Shown here piece by piece: positions 38,601-48,957 of a stretch of DNA of 64,000 nt (positions within the stretch are counted from its first letter, which is position 1; each line of letters opens with the position of its first letter). The notes beneath the pieces are model-generated. The model had not been told where the DNA came from and searched no databases. It saw only the letters and a program-made list of their open reading frames with translations. A program made the translations under genes and the position numbers. The DNA comes from Halichondria panicea (lineage: Eukaryota; Porifera; Demospongiae; Suberitida; Halichondriidae). The stretch is from the NCBI RefSeq assembly GCF_963675165.1, contig NC_087387.1:5420990-5484989 (forward strand), read 5' to 3'.

Positions 38601-38791
38601 GTGAAGCTCAGGTAGCCAATCAACCACCAGTAAGAGATGAAGCTATCGAGAATCAAGATGACTTTCACAATGCTGAGCAGCACCTTTACGCAGTTGTCAA
38701 CAAGAAAGCCAAGAAAAGGTCGTCACCTGATGAGAGTCCATGTCACAAGACCTTCGATACCATCGCAATGTTTGAGGGAGGAGAAATCTGA
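35603..38791 (+). CDS. SRCR receptor S8 (tail type T2), intact
   Basis: Exons 35603-35654, 35773-35967, 36014-36181, 36230-36412, 36469-36609, 36695-36865, 37729-38149 and 38434-38791; 562 residues, all phases consistent. An upstream in-frame ATG at 35586 would add MNLWIV. There are three SRCR domains as in S5; domain 3 has an extra Cys (VGCQWRG) and lost one codon at its donor. The stalk is Thr/Ser/Pro-rich (TMPPTTMIPITPPSSG), and the helix is IAAVIVVLVLAMATGCIIIC. The tail has NYSTAGPDYEDV, TYDVIGHNQPRL and EQHLYAVV. The last residues differ from S12: the GGEYSKLRQ end is replaced by FEGGEI because of a small deletion and an earlier stop. Intron 6 (863 bp) contains a repeat at about 37352-37692. 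Confidence 0.9.
37352..37692 (+). mobile_element. Dispersed repeat in S8 intron 6
   Basis: tgactcttgtagctaac ... actcgagaaagaagcttta ... gttttcgtcgcattgcaac ... gctacgcctcgaggcat. An inverted copy, about 290 bp, sits in S9 intron 5 (41947-42239). The internal acagacagac run is a microsatellite in this copy only. No protein-coding frame; likely a SINE or MITE-type repeat. Confidence 0.7.
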
Positions 38792-39175
38792 GTCATGAAT
38801 AATTACTATAGACTGTCAAATGCATAAAAACAGTTGTGACTGTGGAACGATTTACTAGTCTAGCTGTAAAGATAGCGATAGCCTCATCATTATTTTGTGT
38901 GTGTGTGTGCTGCCTAATCTCATTTGAAAATCTGGTACAGGAGCATCGTACCTACAACTTACACACACAATCTAAAGCAGGATACAAAGCTAACAAAATA
39001 TTTCTACCCATAATTATATCATCAACAAAATTCCAGAGTAATGGGAAATCGTTCTGATGCTTCTAATCATGCCTTCCAAGCAAAATATAGAACTCCATCA
39101 AACAGTCAACAAAGCACGATCATAATGAAGTGAAACCATAGATCTACACCAGAGTTATCTAAACCAGAGTTATCT
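38792..39175. other. S8 downstream spacer
   Basis: Parallels the regions after S6 and S10 (tagcgatagcctcat, caggagcatcgta, aactccatcaaacagtcaac). No gene. Confidence 0.55.
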
Positions 39176-39385
39176 AAACTGGAGAAGATGATGTCAATAG
39201 AGAACATTCACAGGATACTGATTCACCTACTCCGTGGTGGCTAGGAAGATGGTGACCCAGGGAGGCCGTGACACAGAGTACAACACACTAGTACGAAGTA
39301 GTGACCTTGGAGACAAGATGCAGTTTGAAAGTGACTCACTTCACTGAGAAGGAAGTTACTCGAAACTATTGATGTCTCAGGATCT
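39176..39385 (+). pseudogene. T1 tail exon remnant after S8
   Basis: Matches the end of the S2 tail exon (TYSVVARKMV, TEYNTLVRS, DKMQFESDSLH), but a segment including NPDYESV is deleted, an in-frame TGA replaces the Arg codon after SLH, and the start is degraded. Confidence 0.75.
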
Positions 39386-39730
39386 TGATTTGTAATTATA
39401 GTTATCTCCTACACCTTGCTAAGAAACGCACTACATTGTGTGACAAATGTCTTGTTAGATTCTCCACGGAATTCTATGAATATGATTAACATAAGAATAG
39501 GCCATACAAATGGTGGGTTAGACTAGATACTGATAATTATGGCCTGATGTAATAAATAATTGATGCTAGTACATGTATATGAACTTTAGTTCCTGGGCTG
39601 TCTAAACATCTCTTGACTTGAAGGTATGCAAACTACATAATAGTAACAGAATGCAACAATGATTAAATAAATACCGTATAAGCCTGAGGTGTAGGAATAT
39701 GCTTTTCTAAGGGGTGCTGGGGGCCAGGGT

Positions 39731-40212
39731 AGCCTCGATTCCAGGCCGATTAAAATACAGCCTTGGTACTTATTGCATGGGTGATAGTGCGCATGCGCTT
39801 CAAAATACACAGAATAATATTATGGGTAATCGTATTACGAATGTAATTATATAAATGTTCGTAATACTTTATCTCCATGACTGAGTTCCTTGAAGCTGTG
39901 GCTTATGCCATCTATTGCGTTGGTCTAGAAGGCTTGAACACTAGTCTGGAGGCTCTCATCTACGTCTACGATGGTCGTATAGCCGGACTGTCTTCACAAG
40001 TAGCAGTTAAGAGGCACCATACACTTCCCATAGCCTGTACAGATCCAAGCTAAGACATCCTGACCATACAATCGTCATAGAGGTAGATGAGAACCTCTTC
40101 TGGCTTCAGACTAGTGTGAAAGCCTTCTGGAACAACGCAATAGAGAGCTAAGCTGATCATCGATAGAAAATAGATGCGAGAAAGATATACCAGGTCGTAT
40201 TTAAATTGGCCT
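39731..40212. mobile_element. Foldback element, copy 1
   Basis: Ends are imperfect inverted repeats (gattccaggccgattaaaatac / gtatttaaattggcctggaatc). Inside are two long inverted arms of about 75 bp (tattgcgttggtctagaaggc ... and cagactagtgtgaaagcctt ...). A second copy at 47774-48279 belongs to a duplicated block. Sequence after it (cttcgctaaagagaacgatg... to about 40295) is a fragment of a T2 tail exon. Confidence 0.7.
39877..40053 (+). CDS. 58-residue open frame inside foldback element, copy 1
   Basis: ATG to TAA; begins MTEFLEAVAYAIYCVGLEGL and contains ALIYVYDGRIAGLSSQVAVK. The frame is open, at the same length, in the second copy (47938-48114), with five base changes, two of them silent. 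No family recognised. The arm that folds back lies half inside this frame, so conservation may only reflect a recent duplication. Confidence 0.25.
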   Translation: MTEFLEAVAYAIYCVGLEGLNTSLEALIYVYDGRIAGLSSQVAVKRHHTLPIACTDPS

Positions 40213-40299
40213 GGAATCCATGTGACAAAACCTTCGCTAAAGAGAACGATGCCACCGCAATGTTTGAGGGAGGAGAAAGCTGAGTCATTAATAACTACT

Positions 40300-40923
40300 A
40301 CAGACTGTTAATGAACATGTGACTGTGGAACGATTACTGATATAGTATAGCTGTAGAGATAGCGATAGCCTCATCATTATTTTGTATGTGTGCTGCCTAA
40401 TATCATTTGTGAATTTGGTACAGGAGCATCGTACCAACAACTTACAAACACAATTAAAAAAAGCAGGATATGCTAACAAATCTACATACCTCACAAATAT
40501 TTATGCCAGCTTACAATTATAAATATACACGAGGGATATATGCCATGCATCCCAAGTGCACGCGTTACAACTAGTTTATATCCTGAGGGCATAGCAACAT
40601 AACACTATCTTAGTAACTCAATATAAACTGAAAAAAGTGCATTTCTTCTCTCTTCTAGACGATTATTGTGCCAGTATCTGCAGCGTATAAGATTGGTAGG
40701 GACCACAAGAAAAGGGTGCATTAGGGATATTTTGTTACCAACTCTTTTACATAGCTAGCTGCATGGTGTTACTGACTGTAGATTATTGTGGTGGTACTCA
40801 TATACTGACACTGCATGGCGTCCTGTATTACAGGTAACCCCTGCATGTCATGAACTATCAGTGAGTATAATTTTGAGTCACTCAATAACTTAATTGCACA
40901 GTTGACGGTTAAAACAGATTGTC
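40300..40923. other. Spacer before S9
   Basis: No gene. Parallels 48380-48957 before S11. It ends with a short form of the array promoter element (gagtcactcaataactt...cacagttgac). Confidence 0.6.
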
Positions 40924-43484
40924 ATGGAGACACTTTTCATAGCACTAGTGCTCATCACTACTGCACAAGGTATTCTGGTTGTAAACTGTCATTCTGTAGA
41001 TCATTACATTTTTCTTGACTGAACAGGTATCAGCAGTTGCACTAATGGATCTATTGAGCTTATCCAGGACCCAGCTGATACTAGGATAGTTGGTTATGTT
41101 CAGTACTGCTTCAGAGGTGAATGGGGGAGACTATGCAGAGAGTCTGGACACATGACATTGTGGAATGTCAGTGAAGCTACAGTTGCTTGTAGGCAGCTGG
41201 GATATAGATCAATAGGTGAAATAATACCATAATATTATATTCTACCAAATGATACTGACCGTAAATTTACAGGATATGCGTATGTAAGTCATGATAACAC
41301 CTGGACTGGAGGATTTGTCTCCTTGAATTGTATGAATGGTTCAGAGAACTCTCTTGAAGACTGTGATCCGCATAGAGCTAGCAGAGAGAATACCTGTAAG
41401 AGTGGCAATCATGCAAGGCTACTCTGTGAGCCAGGTACACAATTATAATTAATTTACAGGATCTATGAAATGGTTAATATAGCAGACTGTTCTGATGGGA
41501 CCATAAGACTGGTGGGTGGATCCACTGACAGAGAGGGACGAGTGGAGGTGTGTGTGGGTGGTCGCTGGGGAACTGTTCAAACAAATCAGTCTTTAGAAGT
41601 TGCTCAAAATATTTGCAGGAGCCAATCACAAAGTTTGAGCTTCTACAGTACATCATCCTGTTATGGTTTGTTTAATCATTAAGCTACCACAATCTATAAA
41701 TATGCACTTTGTTAGTTTCACAGTTTGGACACAGCCTCCTCTCAAAGCCTGTTTACAGCTGCTCATTAAACACTAATGGAGGACTGGAATGTCTAACCTC
41801 AACAACCCTTGATGACCATACCAGGGACCTTGGAGTCTCTTGTGAATCTGAACAAAATTGTGAGTGTTTGTGTTAGCTTAATATCCACGTAAAACGAGAA
41901 TGAGATGTTGGCGCATGCATACACTAACCTAACAGAGTGTAATGCACTATTGTTATGCCTCGAGGCGTATAGCAGCATGAGGGATACAGTAAAGCTGACT
42001 GTGTATGTGTTACAGCCGTAACTGCTCAACGGTTACAATGCGACGAAAACTAACAGCTTATATAGGTTTCTAGCCACGATTTTGATTCGTTGATTTGCAA
42101 ACTAAAGCTTCTTTCTCGAGTTATACAGCTACTTTGACTCGCAGTGAAGGCTGTTGCAGTCTCTTCAGAATCTTTCTTTCATATCATCATCTGTTCGCAC
42201 AAACTTTCTATTCAACTTATAAGTTAGCTACAAGAGTCAGAAAATAGCTGAAAAGCTGCATGCATGTACACTACTGTAGTGTACATGTATGCAGTACACA
42301 CTGCTAGCCTTTCGACCTATCGTTATTTTAGAGACAAATCGGAACGGACGGCCCTTGGATCTCACCAATTATCCATTGACAAAAATGCAATATAGTTCTA
42401 CATGCTTCTATCCTCTGGCCTATCCTTTTATCAGGCCATCAGATAGACTTATGTTTCCATTAAGCTCCTCTTCTATAATGACTGTGTCAAATAAATAACA
42501 TAAATAACATACTTCTCCAACTTTTTGAACGAAAGTAAAACATGGCGAGAGGCATTAGCACATCGTTTATACAGTGCGAACGTGCTCTGATCATCAAAGT
42601 GGTCAGTTCCGACTAGTGGATAGGAGGAGCTACAATGAAGGCAGACTGGAGGTGTGTGTGGGCGGTCAGTGGAGAGGGGTCAGCACTACTAGTCTGAGCA
42701 ACACAACAGCTGGAGAGATTTACACTCGACTGGGCTTCTCTGGAGATGGTGAGTATAAGTTAACTAACTTTATATTACATTTGCTTTAATAATTATTATG
42801 AATGTTACCAGAACCCTCTTTGATGAGTTTTGAACTAACTAGAGGAGATGTGTACTGTTGCAATAATGAACTCCACTGCACTCAATGCAATAATTGCAAT
42901 CAGACAATGAGCGTTGGACTATTAAAGTGTCGTACATATCAAGAAACTTTAAGCAGGCAATCTTTCACTACTATGTCACCAACTACAAATAACCCTCAGA
43001 CAGTTGACGGTGAGTGCCAATATTCAGTAAATCCAACTGTGATTTCATGTATTTTTCCTACTACTACGCCAGCTACTACAATGATCTCCAGTTTCATTCA
43101 GACATGTGACGGTGAGCCTATACAGAGCAAATCCATGCAACTGTCATTGTATGCAACATTATCAGGAACAGTCATCACAGTGTTGAGGGCCACAATTGGT
43201 CTTCTGTTGGTACTGCTATTGGTGACAGTTGTTGCACTAGTAAACACTTGTGTTGCTTTGAGAAGGAAGAACAAGCAAATGTACGTCTGGCATCCACTGT
43301 ACAATAGTAATACACCTTAACATGAGCTGTTTTACACACATGCAACAGCAGACAAGGCGAATCGTACCAATTGGATACACAAGATGGTTCAGTGACAGTG
43401 CCTGTCCCTAGTACAGAAGTGAACCCAGCTTATGATGCAGTCAAGTACACTCAAGGAGAGGAGACCTATGAAACTGTGCATTAG
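40924..43484 (+). CDS. SRCR receptor S9 (tail type T3), open frame intact
   Basis: Exons 40924-40969, 41027-41215, 41273-41434, 41483-41665, 41716-41859, 42575-42748, 42812-43009, 43166-43280 and 43349-43484; 448 residues, all phases consistent. Domain order is as in S5. In domain 3 a conserved Cys is Tyr (GEIYTRLGF) and RLVDGRS is RLVDRRS, so the fold may be weakened. The helix is VITVLRATIGLLLVLLLVTVVALV; the tail has NPAYDAVKY and TYETVH. The 156-nt intron 43010-43165 is a multiple of three and fully open, so its retention would add 52 residues, including a TTTPATT stretch, to the stalk. Intron 5 holds an inverted repeat copy (41947-42239). Confidence 0.85.
41947..42239 (-). mobile_element. 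Dispersed repeat in S9 intron 5, inverted copy
   Basis: Reverse-complement partner of 37352-37692: atgcctcgaggcgtatag ... gttgcaatgcgacgaaaac-type core ... gttagctacaagagtca. It lies in a different intron from the S8 copy, so the two are independent insertions rather than a shared ancestral one. Confidence 0.7.
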
Positions 43485-43810
43485 ATTATGAGAAACATAT
43501 GTTATTATATAGTATTCGAATGAATTTTTGCTGTGTTATTTATGTCACAATAATATTATTTGTGAGTAGTGAATTAATTAGATCACATGATTGAACTTAG
43601 TTTAAGTACTAAACTTAATTATAGATTTATGATGGTAACTATTATGAGCTGCCTGTGGCATTCTGTAATGCATGCAGGTACTAGCAAGGGTCACTAAATA
43701 ACTTTCTGCAAATTATCATGAATATAATTACAGTTACTGCATGGTCACTAAATAAGTTGCACAGTTGACTACAGTCAAATCTGATGAGCTCTGAAACAAT
43801 ACAGATTGTC
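43485..43810. other. S9-S10 spacer
   Basis: No gene. The end carries gtcactaaataagttgcaca followed by gttgact (43744-43770), the array promoter element. Confidence 0.55.
43744..43770 (+). promoter_or_regulatory. Array promoter element upstream of S10
   Basis: Best match to the consensus of this element, 41-67 bp before the S10 ATG, although S10 itself is broken. Confidence 0.5.
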
Positions 43811-45977
43811 ATGGAGACTCTTTTTATAGCAGTCTCACTATAGTTATCATCGCTACTGTACAAGGTACCTGTTAAACTGTTTCTCTGTGGAGGCATGCAT
43901 GTAAATATGTTTTATTGACTGAACCGGTGTCAGAAATTGCACTAATGGAGATGTTGAGCTTATCCAGGACCCAGCTGATACTAGGATAGTTGGTTATGTT
44001 CAATACTGCTTCAGAGGTAAATGGGGGAGAGTATGCAGATGGAATGGACACATGACATTGTGGGATGACAGTGAAGTTGCAGTTGCTTGTAGGCAGCTGG
44101 GATATACATCTACAGGTGAAGTACTGGACTGTAATATCAATAACAACTGTACAATTTACAGGATATGCATATGTAAGTCATGATAACACCTGGACTGGAG
44201 GATTTGTCTCCTTGAATTGTGTGAATGGTTCAGAGAGCTCCCTTGAAGAATGTGATCCGTATAGAGTTATAACTAGCAGAGAGGATACCTGTAGGAGCGG
44301 CAATCATGGAAGGCTACTCTGTGAGCCAGGTATGAATTTCCGGAAGAGAATGAATGGTTAAATACATTTTGTGTAGCTGATTGTACTGATGGATAGATAA
44401 GACTGGTGGGTGAATCCACTGACAGAGAGGGACGAGTGGAGGTGTGTGTGGGTGGTCGCTGGGGAACTGTACAAACAAATCAGTTTATGAAACTGTTTGC
44501 AGAAGCCAATTACAATCATAAATACTGGACTTCCACAACACATCATCTAGTTACGGTTAGCTTTCAATTGTTATGTTACAACAGCATACAGTAACTGTTA
44601 TTGTAATAGCACATGCAATACTTCACTAAAATAAATTGTATAGTTTCACGGTTTGGCTACACCCTCTCAAAGCCTGTCTACAACTGCTCATCACTAATGG
44701 AGGACTGGAATGTCTAAGCTCAACAACCCCTGATGACTATACCAGGGACCTTGGGGTCTCTTGTGAGTTTGAACAAAATGGTGAGTGAAACAATCTTTAG
44801 TGCTGAATATTTACGTAGTATAACAGGAAAGCATGTAATGGCACTACTGTTTGAACAGTGCTGACGTGCTCTGACCACTGGGCTTCTCTGGAGAAGGTAA
44901 GCTCACCCTGATATTATTTTTGCCATAATTCTTATCATCATACAGAACCGAGCTTTGAACCAACTAAAGGAGATGTGTACTGTTGCAATACTGAACTCAA
45001 CTGCACCCAATGCATTGATAGCTGCAATGATACAACGAGCAATAGTCTGCTATGTACTACACTTGAGCAAGGTATTACGAAATTATAGCAGATATTGCCC
45101 TATCACACAACCTGATACAGGAACATTACCAAGCACCACTGAGACTACTACAGCACAGCACAACCAGAGTACTATTGTACAGAGCACTGGCGATGGTGGA
45201 ACTATAGCTGCTGTGATTGTTGTTCTAGTGTTGGCAATGGCTACCAGATGCATAATCACATGTGCTGTTGTTGTTTGGAAAAGAATCACTGCTCGCAAAA
45301 ATAGCATTAAACTGAAGTAAGAAATCTTGACAGCATGCATTCAAATAACTGCCTCACTAGCAATTTAGAAGTCCATAAATAATAAATGTAATCCAAGTTA
45401 GTAGTATACTAAAGCTATAGTACCCATCGAACGGTTAACCTGTTTACTTTTAGAAAGGGGGTGACCCTCTTCATAGCGGGTATACATGTAGTATCATTGC
45501 TACAAAGTCCGAACTTGACTAAAAATAGTTTCTTTGTACAATAGTTATAATATTAACATTTCCCTGCAGTATACAAGCTACACTGTTTAGCAAGTTGTGG
45601 AAGATGAACAACTTGACGATGCAACTGCACTTGTTATGCGTAACTACAGCATGGCAGGTCCTGACTACGAAGATGCATTAGCCATAAATCAGCCAATAAT
45701 AGACACCTATGATGTAATAATTGGTCATAATCAGCCAAGGTCAAATGAAGCTCAGGTAGCCAACCCACCACCAGTAAGAGATGAATCTATCGAGAATCAA
45801 GATGACTTTCACAATGCTGAGCAGCACCTTTACGCAGCTGTCAATAAGAAAGCCAAGAAAAGGTCATCACCAGACGAGAGTCCATATGACAAGACCTCGC
45901 TAAAGAAAAAGATACCACCGCAAAGTTTGAGGGAGGAGAAAGCTGAGTCATTAATAACTAGTACAGACTGTCAATGA
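43811..45977 (+). pseudogene. SRCR receptor S10 (T2), heavily damaged
   Basis: Duplicate of S6 by its split stalk/helix exons and downstream block. Lesions: in-frame TAG in the signal exon (43841-43843); the acceptor of exon 2 changed from cag to ccg; TAG in domain 2 (DG-stop where others have DGTIRL) plus a 13-nt gap in QTNQ...ETVC; a 4-nt loss in the next exon; and a domain-3 exon reduced to its two ends (44861-44896). The helix exon (45119-45317) is open, and the tail from about 45597 to 45977 is open in the same shifted end as S6 (KIPPQSLREEKAESL). Clearly a pseudogene. Confidence 0.9.
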
Positions 45978-46038
45978 ACATGTGACTGTGGAATGATAAT
46001 AGTATAGCTGTAGAGATAGCGATAGCCTCATGTGAGTG

Positions 46039-46077
<39 letters not shown>

Positions 46078-47100
46078 CTGCCTAATCTCATTTTGAACTC
46101 TGATAAGAGCATCAACTTACAAACACAATTTAAAGCAGGATGTACAAAGCTAATTAACAAAATACCAGGATGCAACAAGCATAGTCCATGCAGTATATAA
46201 ATGGCTTGAATTAATACTGCAGTTAGTGCATGATGCAGCATTAACATTTGGTGGGGTTGATTTCCTGCCTGTTCCTAAACTTCCCTGACCTTTACCCACC
46301 GCTTATACAGTTTGGCCGGCCAACTGATAGGCAGTCTGATATGCAACCACTGTTAATTCCCATGCATATATCATGCAACCGCAGTAACAAACAGCAGTAA
46401 CCAGTTATACATTATACAAGAATTAGCTAGGCAAGATCTTCCAGCTTGAGCCTGCACATGGCCCCGCCTATTATTACCATGGTCCCATGCGATCTTACCG
46501 CTTGGGTGAGCACAAAGTAATATCCTGACTACCTACCAAGAGCTCAATTAAAATATTTCTACTATTTTCATCAAGAACTAAACGACAATCCATAGGAAAT
46601 TTAAACACAAACACAAGCAACAACAACAGAAATATAACCGGCTGCCACATGTACAGTCAGCAAGCAACCATTTCTGCGAATTTGAAAAAAACAAACACCA
46701 GGTCATGCCTCTGGATAACTACATACGACAGGAGTGCTACAATCGGGCAGAGCGGACCTACCGGACCCATGCATCACAATGCCTACCCCTTTTCTACCTT
46801 TGATGCTTCGAGGCAGAGTTTTAGGATGGAGGGGTTTGACAGGTTGTCGATTGACACATCCGCCCAGCTATAGATCATACACTGTGTCTGAAGGTGATTC
46901 TCCTCACAAAAAACCCCTGAAGAACGCCACACAGCATGTTGCCCATACCATGATAATTATGGTCAAAATTCTATACCTATCACACTCCCAAACGGCCCAT
47001 AATTATATCATCAGCAAAATTCCAGAGTAATGGGCAATTGTTCTTATGCTTCAAATGGTACGCTCTGATGCTTCTAATCTCTCCTTCCAAGCAAAATATA
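45978..47100. other. S10 downstream spacer (copy of 30711-31880)
   Basis: Near-duplicate of the region after S6. It includes a (GT)n run at about 46040-46073. No gene supported. Confidence 0.6.
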
Positions 47101-47109
47101 GAACTCCAT

Positions 47110-47424
47110 CAAACAGTCAACAAAGCACGATCATAATGAAGTGAAACCATAGATCTACACCAGAGTTATCTAAGAAGATGACGTCAATAGAGAACATTCA
47201 CAGGATACTGATTTAGACGATGTAAGAGGATTTGAGAATCCAGATTATGAATCGGTGGATGGAGAGGATGAGCCGACCTACTCTGTGGTGGCTAGGAAGA
47301 TGGTGACCCAGGGAGGTCATGACACAGAGTACAACACACTAGTACGAAGTGATGACCATGGAGACAAGATGCAGTTTGAAAGTGACTCACTTTATACCGA
47401 GAAGGAAGTTACTCGAAACTATTG
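47110..47424 (+). pseudogene. T1 tail exon remnant after S10
   Basis: Carries GFENPDYESVDGEDEPTYSV, VARKMVTQGG and TEYNTLV in one frame. A 1-bp change near 47395 (ctttataccgag for cttcaccgag) shifts the SYSKLL end. An in-frame stop lies upstream (aaaccatag). Matches the remnants after S6 and S8. Confidence 0.75.
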
Positions 47425-47773
47425 ATGTCTCAAAAATCTTGATTTGAATATTTTTATAGTTATCTCCTACACCTGGGTAAGAAATGCACTACATTGTGTG
47501 ACAAATGTCTTGTTAGCTTCCCCACAGAATTCAATGAATATAAAGAATAGGCCATACAAATGGTGGTTTAGACTAGATATGGCCTGATGTAATACTAGTA
47601 TATAATTATGAACTTTAGTTCCTGGCTGTCTAAACATCTCTTGACTTGAAGGTATGCAAACTACATAATAGTAACTGGCTATAGTTAATTCAACCATCAG
47701 AATGCAACAATGAATAAATATATACCTGAGTTGTTATAGGAATATGTTTTTCTAAGGGATGCTGGGGCCAGGG

Positions 47774-48279
47774 TAGTCTCGATTCCAGGCCGATTAAAAT
47801 ACAGCCTTGGTACCTATTGCATGGGTGATATTGCGCATGCGCTTCAAAATACTCAGAATATGGGTAATCGTACTACAAACATAAAACCTTAGTAAATTAT
47901 ACCGTCCGTTTACTAAGTTCTGTAATACTTTATCTCCATGACTCAGTTCCGTGAAGCTGTGGCTTATGCCATCTATTGCGTTGGTCTAGAAGGCTTGAAT
48001 ACTAGTCTGGAGGCTCTCATCTACGTCTACGATGGTCGTATAGCCGGACTGTCTTCGCAAGTAGCAGTTAAGAGGCACCATACACTTCCCTTAGCCTGTA
48101 CAGATCCAAGCTAAGACATCCTGACCACACAACCGTCATAGAGGTAGATGAGAGCCTCTTCTGGCTTCATACTAGTGTGAAAGCCTTCTGGAACAACGCA
48201 ATAGAGCTAAGCTGATCATCGATAGAAAATAGATGCGAGAAAGATATACCAGGCCGTATTTAAATTGGCCTGGAATCCA
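47774..48279. mobile_element. Foldback element, copy 2
   Basis: Same ends and internal inverted arms as 39731-40212. It was carried here by the block duplication, since flanking sequence also matches. Confidence 0.7.
47938..48114 (+). CDS. 58-residue open frame inside foldback element, copy 2
   Basis: Same length and frame as 39877-40053; starts MTQFREAVAYAIYCVGLEGL. Function unknown and possibly none. Confidence 0.25.
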   Translation: MTQFREAVAYAIYCVGLEGLNTSLEALIYVYDGRIAGLSSQVAVKRHHTLPLACTDPS

Positions 48280-48957
48280 TGTGACAAACCTTTGCTAAAG
48301 AAAACGATGCCACCGCAATGTTTGAGGGAGGAGAAAGCTGATCATGGGTCATTAATAATTACTACAGACTGTCAATGAACACGTGACTGTGGAACGATTT
48401 ACTAGTCTAGCTGTAGAGATAGCGATAGCCTCATCTTATTTTGTGTGTGTGCATTTGGTACAGGAGCATCGTACCTACAACTTACAAACACAATTCAAAA
48501 AGCAGGATATGCTAACAATTCTATACATATACTTCACAAATATTCTGCCAGCTTACAATTATAAATATACACGAGGGATATATGCCATACATCCCAAGTG
48601 CACGTGTTATATAACTAGTTTATATCCTGAGGGCATAGCAACATAACACTGTCTTAGTAACACAATAAACTGAAAAAAGTGCATCTCTTCTCTCTTCTAG
48701 ACGATTATTGTGCAGCGTATAAGATTGGCAGGGACCACAAGAAAAGGGTGCATTAGGGATATTGAGTTACCAACTCTTTTACATAGCTAGCTGTATGGCG
48801 TTACTGACTGTAGATTATTGTGGTGGTACTCATAAACTGACACTGGCGTCCTGTACTACAGGTAACCCCTGCATGTCATGAATATAATTAAACTATCAGT
48901 GAGTATAATTATGAGTCACTCAATAACTTGCATAGTTGACAGTCAAAACAGATTGTC

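Larger units (their letters stand above)
47425..48957. other. Spacer before S11 (copy of 39390-40923)
   Basis: Block duplicate of the spacer before S9, including the foldback element (47774-48279) and the T2-tail fragment after it. No standard gene. Confidence 0.6.

Noticed and set aside
38171..38683. 170-codon minus-strand open frame
   Set aside because: It lies antisense to the S8 tail exon and its preceding intron and has no domain or splice support. The plus-strand tail exon explains the openness.
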